In this document: one piece after another, positions 53,510 to 61,224 of the stretch | Position numbering within the stretch: the first letter of the stretch is position 1 | Layout: each line of letters begins with the position of its first letter | Origin: Xanthocytophaga flava | GTDB taxonomy: Bacteria; Bacteroidota; Bacteroidia; Cytophagales; 172606-1 | Assembly: GCA_030068525.1 (NCBI GenBank) | Contig: JASJOS010000018.1 | Coordinates: forward strand, 1-64,000 | DNA length: 64,000 nt | Direction of reading: 5' to 3' | Translations under genes and position numbers: made by a program | Notes under the pieces: generated by a model | Database searches by the model: none | What the model saw: only the letters and a program-made list of their open reading frames with translations | Told to the model about the DNA's origin: nothing

Positions 53510-56461
53510 TTATTTGCGTTCTACTATCATCAAGCTTCTGGCCGGACGAAACTCCCAGTTTTCAAACTGATGAATAAACTCAGCTGTTTTCGGTGCAAAA
53601 CCATCCTTATTTGTCTGTCCAGAGAATTGGAGTCCCAGAAAAGTCTGAGCTGTTATTTGTGACTTTGCAAATCCGGGATAGGGTCTAACAAATAGTCCTA
53701 GCTCCTCCAGTGAAATAATGAATCCCACTATATGTCCCTCGATCCAGCCACAACACAATTCCAGTTCTTCTTCAGTCTGGCAAGCTAGTTTCAGTATCAG
53801 TATATTATCTTCAGGTATAGTCTGCTCTGCAAATACATCCGTCCAGTTTGATTGCATCCGTTTATATGCATGGCTCAGCTCTGCCTTCAGAATCAGGAAA
53901 GTGGATGTTGTAACATTTCTGGCACTGTTAAATACTGGTTTAACAGCTGTGACAACGGGCATCTGATCACGCTTTCCCCGAACCCGAAAGTTTTTGCTCT
54001 CCTCAGTAATACCTATTGGAATCCGCCAGTCATGCTGACTCACCACCTGAAAGAAATGCATCAACAAAGTTTCCGCATCTCGCCTGCCCTTCTTTGGCTG
54101 ATAGGTTTTACAACTCCAGAGCGCCAGTACTGTCCAGGAAAAACTCCCCAAGTATCCCCATCCATTTCCCTGTATCTTTCGTTTCTTAGCCCAAAGCTTA
54201 ACAGCCCGAACCAATAATCGAAATTCTTCCAGCGAAACATACTTCTGTGCTTCTTCCAGTATCAGATCAGCTTCCAGACATCCACTCACAGCCTGCCAGC
54301 TTACAGAATCAAAATCATACATCCTATCTTCTGTAATTTGTGCCGGGATCACAGGAAAAAGCCTGTAGTTGGCACAAAGCAGATCAATCTGTTGTCCTTC
54401 TATACTCAATCTAAGTGCAGGTATCTGTACATCAGTAGCAAAACGGGCCTTTTGGTAAATACCCTCCAGCTGAATTTGTACGTTTTGCAGAAAATCCGCC
54501 TGTGAAATACCTTCCGGAATCAGACAAACAACATCCGTATCACTTGTGATAGCCTGAACACCCAACCGTGCTGAGCCTAACGTATACAGCTGTGTATACT
54601 GACTAAGAACATCACTGCAAGCCTGTTCTATTATAGACAAAACTACTTGTTGTTCTTTCTGGTGACTAGCGGGCAATGGCAATGACTGTTCAATAAAACC
54701 CGCCAAGCTTGAGTCTGAAGCCTGTTCAATCTGTCCACTTTCCAAATAAATACGATAACGTACAGAAAATGGATTATCTCCCTTCCGACTAATCAAAGCA
54801 ATCTGCGAAACCTGAAAAGACACAGGCTCCCATTCGGGTAATACTTTTTGTGCCTGTTGTTCATTGGCAAACTGTCCTACACTCAGATGTGGTGTAAAAC
54901 CTGTTGCACGACTTGTCTGTTCATTGCATTGAGGAAACAATTCCTGTAATTCACTTTGTAATTCCTGCCATTGTCCTGCTGTTTCCGTTTCAGGTTTTAG
55001 CCAAGCTGTTATATTATTCCGATGAGTAAACACTTCATACCCTGTCAGTGTTACGTCAAACGGTCTGAGCCTTGTCAGCTTTTCGGCTAGTAAAGTAGTG
55101 GCCGAGCTAAAATATTCATCCGGAATAAACCCATACACTAACGTAATATGTGGCATCCATCGCGCTACCTTGCTATCGTATTGTTTGCGAATAGCTTGAA
55201 TAGAGCCCCACAAACTCTCTGGAGGAATGACCACTATAGCACTCTGATAAGTAGGCTGTAGTGTAGTCCAAGTATCGTTATCCAGTCGCCCACTTTCTAT
55301 ATGGAAAGCCAGTGTAGCACATACCCCAAAATGATCTGAAGGATACAACTGTCCATATGTTCCTTCAACAGGCTTGTTACCAAATAAATCTACCTGTTCT
55401 GCAATCCACTGGCGGGTAACCGAACGAATCAGAATACGATCCAACCGACCTGGATAACCCGAAAGCGTATTACTGGCTGCCAATGGATTTACAGCTGGAT
55501 CAAATGTATATCCTGGCTGATCTGGACAAAGCTGATGCCAGCAATCTTTCCATTCTTTTTGCAAAAGAGGCTCCAGCATTTCTTCTCTGGCATTAAAATC
55601 ACCTGCAATTACAGTTGTTCCTGACAGTGTATACAAATAATCACGGACCACTGAAATCTGTTGTGTACGGATCTTCTCTGCATCTACTGCCCGATTACTG
55701 GTCAAATGCACTACTGCTATGTGAATGCTGTTCTCTCCCAACTGCAATGATCCTACCAAACATCCTTTATGAGATGAAAAGGAATGTGATGTGAGCGAAA
55801 AAGGAAAGATAGATAACAATAGCAATCCTTGTTCTGCAGCAAATGTTTCTCCAATAGCAGATACATACATCTTCTGTACCCAGGATTGTTCCAATAGCTT
55901 ACTCAACAATAGTGGGGTTACTTCCTGAAGACAAATAACATCCACTTCGCTTTCCTGCAATTGTTCTATAACAGCAGGTATACGTTTGTGTATAGTTGCA
56001 TCTTCCCCATCGAACCGATTGGTCAATACGTTATAGGTAGAAATCCGCAACTTTTTTGGATTGTCAACTTCTGATTTCTCTGATACTACCTGCCACTTTC
56101 CATTTCTATATCCATATACAGGAACAGGTTTAAAAATAACTACGGGAGCATTTACTGTTTCAGGTTCATTATTCCAAACAGCCTCAGGCAACTGATCACC
56201 TGTAAACAAATCGATACGTTGCTCCCGATCCCATACCACTACTTCACCACACCGAACATACCGGATACGATGCCAGGGAATTTCTCCATTTTCATCCCAT
56301 TCCAGCAATGGTTTCTCTCTCAATCCACTGGCAGACATCCGATCCAGAAAACCGATCACAAACACCTGTGGATTCAGACGAGGATCCCATAGAATACGAT
56401 GTATAATCTCGTGACTGGTAATAAACTTTTCTTTGGGATCGTCTTTTTTCTTTGTTTTCAT
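53510..56461 (-). CDS. MJ1316-EEP-2H-poly(A)-polymerase-like fusion protein
   Basis: The 983-residue protein has four parts. Residues 12-85: MJ1316 domain, proposed to recognise RNA cyclic-phosphate ends. 137-390: endonuclease/exonuclease/phosphatase fold with N144, E180, D288-F-N290 and S375-D-H377. 405-575: 2H phosphoesterase with H438-I-T440 and H525-L-S527. 600-960: nucleotidyltransferase of eukaryotic poly(A)-polymerase type with G629-S630, D641-T-D643 and D693, then LLVRAVKLWAKKRKIQG in the central domain. All catalytic residues seem present. Such domains together point to end processing and non-templated nucleotide addition on damaged RNA. It starts 3 bp after the RNA ligase stop. Confidence 0.85.
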   Translation of the reverse strand: MKTKKKDDPKEKFITSHEIIHRILWDPRLNPQVFVIGFLDRMSASGLREKPLLEWDENGEIPWHRIRYVRCGEVVVWDREQRIDLFTGDQLPEAVWNNEPETVNAPVVIFKPVPVYGYRNGKWQVVSEKSEVDNPKKLRISTYNVLTNRFDGEDATIHKRIPAVIEQLQESEVDVICLQEVTPLLLSKLLEQSWVQKMYVSAIGETFAAEQGLLLLSIFPFSLTSHSFSSHKGCLVGSLQLGENSIHIAVVHLTSNRAVDAEKIRTQQISVVRDYLYTLSGTTVIAGDFNAREEMLEPLLQKEWKDCWHQLCPDQPGYTFDPAVNPLAASNTLSGYPGRLDRILIRSVTRQWIAEQVDLFGNKPVEGTYGQLYPSDHFGVCATLAFHIESGRLDNDTWTTLQPTYQSAIVVIPPESLWGSIQAIRKQYDSKVARWMPHITLVYGFIPDEYFSSATTLLAEKLTRLRPFDVTLTGYEVFTHRNNITAWLKPETETAGQWQELQSELQELFPQCNEQTSRATGFTPHLSVGQFANEQQAQKVLPEWEPVSFQVSQIALISRKGDNPFSVRYRIYLESGQIEQASDSSLAGFIEQSLPLPASHQKEQQVVLSIIEQACSDVLSQYTQLYTLGSARLGVQAITSDTDVVCLIPEGISQADFLQNVQIQLEGIYQKARFATDVQIPALRLSIEGQQIDLLCANYRLFPVIPAQITEDRMYDFDSVSWQAVSGCLEADLILEEAQKYVSLEEFRLLVRAVKLWAKKRKIQGNGWGYLGSFSWTVLALWSCKTYQPKKGRRDAETLLMHFFQVVSQHDWRIPIGITEESKNFRVRGKRDQMPVVTAVKPVFNSARNVTTSTFLILKAELSHAYKRMQSNWTDVFAEQTIPEDNILILKLACQTEEELELCCGWIEGHIVGFIISLEELGLFVRPYPGFAKSQITAQTFLGLQFSGQTNKDGFAPKTAEFIHQFENWEFRPARSLMIVERK

Positions 56462-56464
56462 GTC

Positions 56465-57508
56465 TTATTCTTTCTCTCTCAAAAACTCTTTTATGGTTTC
56501 TTCCATAGCTGCCTGAATATGCCTTTCGATCATTTCTTTTTCCATTTGAGTAAGCTTATTCAGGGACTTACGAAAGTTTGTCTCAATTTCGTACTGTATA
56601 TCTTCCCGAAAATACTGGCTCAATTGTGCTACTTTGTGGCTATCAGAAGCCTTAACCCGGCCAATTTTTGAAACAGCATTCGACACACGATTAGCATTAA
56701 CCAATCGTAAAATATCCCTTATCAGGCGGGTAGTTTTACCTTTAGGCTCAAAAGCATTCCATTTTTCAGACTGATGAAACTGCACTTCTGAAAACTCCCG
56801 AATCTTCATTTTCAATACAGGACGGAATATCTCCTTAGGAGTAGTCAATACGAATGAAACCCGTGGCTTAATCACCACTCCCTCTGCCGGATTAGGAAAA
56901 GGCAATCGGGGCAGATTCAGCTTTGCAGGAAGTCTGCTTTCAAAATGGATATCAAAATGCAAAGCTTCTTCATAACTTCCAATCAAAAGTGCCTCTGCAT
57001 ATATCAAACCTACCTGATTACACAAGGAAGTCATAGTATCATAATCCAGGTATTTTTTAGCCACATCAGAAGTCTCATTTTGTATAGCAATATCAAAGAT
57101 GCAAAACTCAATATTGGGTGAATAGTATATACCGGATTGTACCAGATCTACCAAAGGATTAGGCTCAATATCCGGATGTGGATACCCACCTCCACAGAGT
57201 TCACCATACAACAAGGCAGTTTCTTCTGCTTTGAGTAGTCCTTTCTTCTGCAAAAGATCCTGTATCTCCAGAAACTTTCCTTCCAGCTTCTCTACAAGAT
57301 CTTGATATCCAAAGAAATCATCTTCAGGTAAAAGAATTTCCTTTCGTTTTGCATACTGTATGTCCTGTGCAGTGAGTACTACACAGAAATTTGCGCCATG
57401 CAATTTCTCTGTAACTACCCATTCTGCCTTTTGTATCTGTCTGTAGTGTTCCTGAGTCAGCCCTCGATTCAGTAAACCTTCTTCTATTTTTTCGTATGAT
57501 GTAAACAT
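56465..57508 (-). CDS. Rnl2-like RNA ligase
   Basis: The 347-residue protein has the nucleotidyltransferase motifs of the Rnl2/DRB0094-like ligases: motif I with AMP-accepting K35 in TEKLHGANF, a YGELCGGGYP motif with E103, motif III EFCIFDI (134-140), motif IV EGVVIKP (209-215) and motif V LKMKI (232-236). A C-terminal helical domain of about 100 residues follows. It should seal 3'-OH and 5'-phosphate RNA ends using ATP. It is the second ligase of the operon and is clearly different from the one at 57549. Confidence 0.88.
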   Translation of the reverse strand: MFTSYEKIEEGLLNRGLTQEHYRQIQKAEWVVTEKLHGANFCVVLTAQDIQYAKRKEILLPEDDFFGYQDLVEKLEGKFLEIQDLLQKKGLLKAEETALLYGELCGGGYPHPDIEPNPLVDLVQSGIYYSPNIEFCIFDIAIQNETSDVAKKYLDYDTMTSLCNQVGLIYAEALLIGSYEEALHFDIHFESRLPAKLNLPRLPFPNPAEGVVIKPRVSFVLTTPKEIFRPVLKMKIREFSEVQFHQSEKWNAFEPKGKTTRLIRDILRLVNANRVSNAVSKIGRVKASDSHKVAQLSQYFREDIQYEIETNFRKSLNKLTQMEKEMIERHIQAAMEETIKEFLREKE

Positions 57509-57548
57509 AAATCTCTTATTTAGTCATGGGTTAAACCAATCCTGGCAA

Positions 57549-58337
57549 TCATTCAAACAGATTAACACCTTCTGCCAGTCGGTTAGGAATAATAGGACGG
57601 TCCAGCCAGTGTGTTTCTGAATCCAGAATGCTGGTCAGAAAATCGGCTCGTACAAACTTAAATCGGTCTTCAACAATCTGCTCGTTCTCCTGTTTGATAT
57701 ATAAACCTTCCATCACAGGACTTGGATTGGTTTCCTTTGCTGCAATGTCATATCGTAACCCCAGCTTTTCACAATCTGACTTCAAACATTCCATATGATG
57801 GTCGTTGATAAAATGAGAATGTGTAATAAAATCGTAAAACTGTTCTTTACGAGTCAGAGGACCTTCAAACAATATCTTCACAGATTTCATAAAAGGCATA
57901 AACTCCAGTATCTCACGACGTTGGAACGTACTCAGAAATACATCTTTTACCTTATCATAAATATCAAATTCCAGAAAGTAATGAGGCAGATCTGTATAGT
58001 ATACTGTGTGTTTAGCATACATCCATTCACCATAAATAATATACTTATCTCCAATTACATCCCACATTTGTGGAGCATAGGTATTTGCCCAGGTTTTCAG
58101 TAAATCAAAATGACGTTCCCGATAACCTCCGGTTAGGTAGTGTCCACGACTTTGTAGCAGCAGTTCGCCACGTTCTGAAAAGCTAATTCCGGCATTTGCA
58201 CCATCCATCTTTTCTTCGATAACCAGAAACTTGCCCTTTATTTCTTCAAAAGGTACACTTTTCAGATCTTCGTCACCTTTTTGCAATCTTGATCCCTCAA
58301 TATGGCGTGTACGAGGATATTTTTTTATAGTAATCAT
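57549..58337 (-). CDS. RNA ligase family protein (HD-Pnk-associated type)
   Basis: The 262-residue protein starts with the pattern RHIEGSRLQKGDEDL and has motif I K43-M-D-G in EEKMDGANAGISF, QSRGHYLTGG, a YGEWMYAKH motif (E104), motif IV EGLYIK (210-215) and a motif V-like RFKFVR (225-230). Ligases of this type are often encoded in an operon with HD-Pnk, which makes matching 5'-phosphate and 3'-OH ends. It is the first gene of the operon, so the promoter and long leader lie directly before it. Confidence 0.87.
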   Translation of the reverse strand: MITIKKYPRTRHIEGSRLQKGDEDLKSVPFEEIKGKFLVIEEKMDGANAGISFSERGELLLQSRGHYLTGGYRERHFDLLKTWANTYAPQMWDVIGDKYIIYGEWMYAKHTVYYTDLPHYFLEFDIYDKVKDVFLSTFQRREILEFMPFMKSVKILFEGPLTRKEQFYDFITHSHFINDHHMECLKSDCEKLGLRYDIAAKETNPSPVMEGLYIKQENEQIVEDRFKFVRADFLTSILDSETHWLDRPIIPNRLAEGVNLFE

Positions 58338-58585
58338 ATGTAATCAGTTATAGATAGCCTATCCAGAAAAGATCCTATATAGTCACAAGTAGCTGTTACG
58401 TTCACTAACAGTCAACAATCAGACACTATACACGTATCCTTCCTGATTGACTCAGGTAGTTTTTAAAATAAGAAAATAGGCAATAGAATAACTAAGAAGA
58501 TCTATTTGGGAGATCTTCCTGCCTGAGGATCAGGCAAGAGGGGTAGTATGTAGATTACAAGACACGCACTGTTTAAAAGGCGGAA
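58338..58585 (-). other. Long hairpin-rich leader of the RNA repair operon
   Basis: If transcription starts about 7 bp after the -7 box, the leader is about 240 nt. It holds four inverted repeats: TGCCTGA/TCAGGCA (58520-58536, loop 3), GAAGATCT/AGATCTTC (58496-58518, loop 7), CCTGA/TCAGG (58442-58456, loop 5) and CTGTTA/TAACAG (58393-58411, loop 7). The first and third share their core arms, so alternative pairing is possible. No open frame is seen. Confidence 0.55.
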
Positions 58586-58613
58586 CAAAAGTATGTTATA
58601 TATATTAATTCAA
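58586..58613 (-). promoter_or_regulatory. Promoter of the RNA repair operon
   Basis: On the minus strand TTG (58613-58611), 17 bp, then TACTTTTG (58593-58586) match the Bacteroidota -33/-7 pattern, TAnnTTTG. Confidence 0.6.
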
Positions 58614-58851
58614 CTTTCTATGAAAGGTAACCATGAATAAACTACGTTTTTTTCAATCAGAGATAAATAAATTGTTTTCTGTTACCTTATTTATCAAAAC
58701 AAATTCTGCCTCAATAGGATTTATCACAAAACAACTATCTACTATTCCAATTAAGTACAAAAAAATAAGGTTGTTTATACAAATTTACATTTTAATTTAT
58801 TTTTTTTGTTCATTAGCCAACTTAACTATCTTATCCTCTTAACCAATCCTC

Positions 58852-59541
58852 ATGAATAAAGCAGTTCTTATTACTGGTGCCGCAGGCAATCTGGGTAGTG
58901 CCGTTACTGAAAGGTTTTTAACAGAAGGTTATCAGGTGATCGCTGTAGTAGAGCCCCGGACACGTCATCATTTTCCAGAAAATCCTAATTTAACTGTAAA
59001 GGAAGCAAATCTTTTTGATGAAGATGCAGCTCGCATAGTAGTACAACAGACATATGATCAATACCCTTCACTTCAGGCAGCAGTACTTCTTGTAGGTGGT
59101 TTTTCGATGGGAAATCTGGTCCGAACCAGTTACCATGAAGTAGAACAAATGTTTGAGTTGAATTTCAAATCAACTTACAATGTAGCTCGTCCTCTGTTTT
59201 TACGTATGCAGGCACATGGTAATGGGGGTCGTCTGGTATTAATTGGTGCGCGTCCTGCCCTTGAATCTGATGCAGGTGCAGACTTGATTGGTTACTCTCT
59301 ATCTAAATCGCTGATTTTTAAATTAGCAGAACTCCTGAATGTAGCAGGCAAAGAGAAAAATATTGTTACTTCAGTGGTAGTTCCCAGCATTATAGATACT
59401 CCAACCAATCGGGCAGCAATGCCCAATGCTGATTTTTCGGCGTGGGTTAAACCAGAAGAACTTGCTGAAAAAATAGAAAACGCCTGTCAGATTGACAAGC
59501 GTCCGGAAGAGACCGTTATAAAAGTTTATGGTAAATTATAA
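58852..59541 (+). CDS. SDR family oxidoreductase
   Basis: The 229-residue protein has the cofactor motif VLITGAAGNLGSAV, VGGFSMGNL, a serine in VLIGARPAL and YSLSKS with the Tyr/Lys pair. It resembles dihydropteridine reductase-like or 3-ketoacyl reductase-like SDRs, but the substrate cannot be told. It is divergent from the RNA repair operon, with a 514-bp gap that mostly belongs to the operon leader. A terminator follows. Confidence 0.87.
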   Translation: MNKAVLITGAAGNLGSAVTERFLTEGYQVIAVVEPRTRHHFPENPNLTVKEANLFDEDAARIVVQQTYDQYPSLQAAVLLVGGFSMGNLVRTSYHEVEQMFELNFKSTYNVARPLFLRMQAHGNGGRLVLIGARPALESDAGADLIGYSLSKSLIFKLAELLNVAGKEKNIVTSVVVPSIIDTPTNRAAMPNADFSAWVKPEELAEKIENACQIDKRPEETVIKVYGKL

Positions 59542-59545
59542 TGTC

Positions 59546-59572
59546 ATGGTACAGATATGATCTCTGTACCAT
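59546..59572. terminator. Bidirectional terminator
   Basis: ATGGTACAGA pairs with TCTGTACCAT (10 bp, 7-base loop) between the convergent SDR and lipoprotein genes. Confidence 0.65.
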
Positions 59573-59578
59573 ACATAA

Positions 59579-60712
59579 TTAATAATTCTGATAATATTTA
59601 CGTAGAGTGCCTGTTGCCTGTGTATAGATAGGCTTGCAAAATTCGATAAATAAATCCTGAGGAGCAGGAGGTTGAGCTTCACGTAACTGTGATAGCTTTA
59701 CCTGCTTGTCAGTCAATGCGCGTTCATCTCCCTTATAACTAGCCCACTCAGATCTCCAGACAAACTCGCCAGGCATCTTTTCCTGAAATAATACACGCTT
59801 GGTTTGTGGGTCCATTACCTGTAAGTCCATTAATCCACGAGAGCTTATCGTTTTCTGAAACAGGGTAAATTTAGCTTTTACTGTACCATACACATTTTTG
59901 TTTCCAGCAGTTGTTTTAACCTGTCCTACAATCACACTATCCCGTGAAATCTCTTCTGTACTCTCTTTCATGTATACCTGCCCTACTACAAAATCATCAA
60001 ACTGCATACGTACCAGATGATCAGGATTGCGCAAACCTACCTTTTGAGCTTCACCTGGCGTATAAAAACGAACAAATTCATTCATTTTTTCGCTCCCGAC
60101 AAATTGATTGATTTTATTCTGAAAGAATTCATTACTTAAACTATAGGCACGCGAATGAACCGGAATCTGTTCAAAAACCACTTTAAGAGTGGCTTCAAAC
60201 TTGGCTTGCTGCATACGTTGCTGCACATCCTTATAGTTAGGAACAAATTCTGATGCTCTTAGAAAATGAAGATATGCCTCTTTTGCACTCTCCCGGGTAT
60301 TATCCCGATCAAAAGCAACTACACCTGCATTGTATCTCTCTGTAGCAGCCAGTTGCTTTGCTTCACCAATCTCATTCAGATAGGTACGTGCATTAGGAAC
60401 TTCTTCACGACAAGCAGGGCAGCGCTGAATCTCATTCGTCAGCTGAGTCAAGGCCTGATAGGAAGCAATAATCCCTTCATACTTGAAGGCTTCGTTTGAA
60501 TTTCGGAGATTACTTATGCGGTTAGTATGATATTCCAGCGTCAGAGGATAACCGTCACGTAAGGTTTCACGGGCTTTACTATTATTTGGACTACTTCTTA
60601 ACCGATTGATAGCCTTCATAATAGCTTCTTCATAATTTCCCTTTTGCAAGGCTTTCTTTCCTGATGAACAAGCCCCTGAGAGGATTAATATTATCAGTAA
60701 AATTCTTTTCAT
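59579..60712 (-). CDS. TPR-like lipoprotein, hypothetical
   Basis: The 377-residue protein has a short lipobox signal (ILLIILILSGAC, Cys about residue 15). Helical TPR-like repeats follow (GNYEEAIMKAINRLRSSPNNSKARETL and ATERYNAGVVAFDRDN...AYLHFLRASEFVPNYKDVQQRMQ). A beta-rich C-terminal half (DDFVVGQVYMKESTEEI, VYGTVKAKFTLFQKTI, GLMDLQVMDPQTKRVLFQEKMPGEFVWRSEW) resembles an outer-membrane assembly or trafficking domain. A CPAC motif in the first half may form a disulfide. No function is known; it is probably in the cell envelope. Confidence 0.75.
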   Translation of the reverse strand: MKRILLIILILSGACSSGKKALQKGNYEEAIMKAINRLRSSPNNSKARETLRDGYPLTLEYHTNRISNLRNSNEAFKYEGIIASYQALTQLTNEIQRCPACREEVPNARTYLNEIGEAKQLAATERYNAGVVAFDRDNTRESAKEAYLHFLRASEFVPNYKDVQQRMQQAKFEATLKVVFEQIPVHSRAYSLSNEFFQNKINQFVGSEKMNEFVRFYTPGEAQKVGLRNPDHLVRMQFDDFVVGQVYMKESTEEISRDSVIVGQVKTTAGNKNVYGTVKAKFTLFQKTISSRGLMDLQVMDPQTKRVLFQEKMPGEFVWRSEWASYKGDERALTDKQVKLSQLREAQPPAPQDLFIEFCKPIYTQATGTLRKYYQNY

Positions 60713-60840
60713 AGACTTGGACGAGTGTAGTTTTAATACGAGGTGTCAGATACAATATTAATTAGTATCTTTCCTTTTATTAAGTAAATATCGTGCCATT
60801 TTTATTAGATGAAAGAAAATCGGCAAAAGAGTAATTTTAC

Positions 60841-61038
60841 TCACTCAGAAATTTTCTCGCTTTCCTGACTGGAAAAAGAATTTAGTAGTTTAAAGAGAGC
60901 TCGGGAAAAACCAGAAAACAACCAGAGAATTCCTGTAAATAGCAGGGAAAATGTTACCAGAAAGGGATATAGTAAGGCAAATAATATGTTCCAGGCATAT
61001 TTTAACCATGTTGCGTTAGGACTTTGCTGTTCTTCCAT
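60841..61038 (-). CDS. Small single-gene membrane protein, hypothetical
   Basis: About 65 residues from the ATG at 61038 (MEEQQS; a start four codons earlier is possible). It has two hydrophobic helices, WNILFALLYPFLVTFSLLF and GILWLFSGFSRALFKLL, and a charged Ser-rich tail. Strand and frame rest on hydropathy and codon use only; no family is recognised. Confidence 0.5.
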   Translation of the reverse strand: MEEQQSPNATWLKYAWNILFALLYPFLVTFSLLFTGILWLFSGFSRALFKLLNSFSSQESEKISE

Positions 61039-61158
61039 AAAATAAGACATATTGACCCAGAGAAGTGACTCACTGTTTATTATTCGAAACCATTACTTCT
61101 GATCTAACATACATTTTCGTATTTAATGATCAATATGCAAATAGAGAAGCTGGAAAGG

Positions 61159-61206
61159 TTTGTTCAACAAGTCCGCATCAGGTTTAGTACGAACTCGTTG
61201 AACAAA
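61159..61206 (-). terminator. Likely terminator of the LysM gene
   Basis: TTTGTTCAACAAGT (61159-61172) pairs with ACTCGTTGAACAAA (61193-61206), 14 bp with one wobble, about 20 bp after the stop codon. A T-run is weak. Confidence 0.5.
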
Positions 61207-61224
61207 TTACATTTTAGTTACTTA

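Noticed and set aside
58393-58540. tRNA or Y-RNA-like gene in the RNA repair leader
   Set aside because: The hairpins do not fold into a cloverleaf, there is no T-loop or CCA context, and the arms are too short for a Y RNA.
58633-58842. A 69-residue open frame before the SDR gene
   Set aside because: The AT-rich sequence gives a Lys/Ile/Phe-rich chain by chance, and it covers the upstream part of the RNA repair promoter region.
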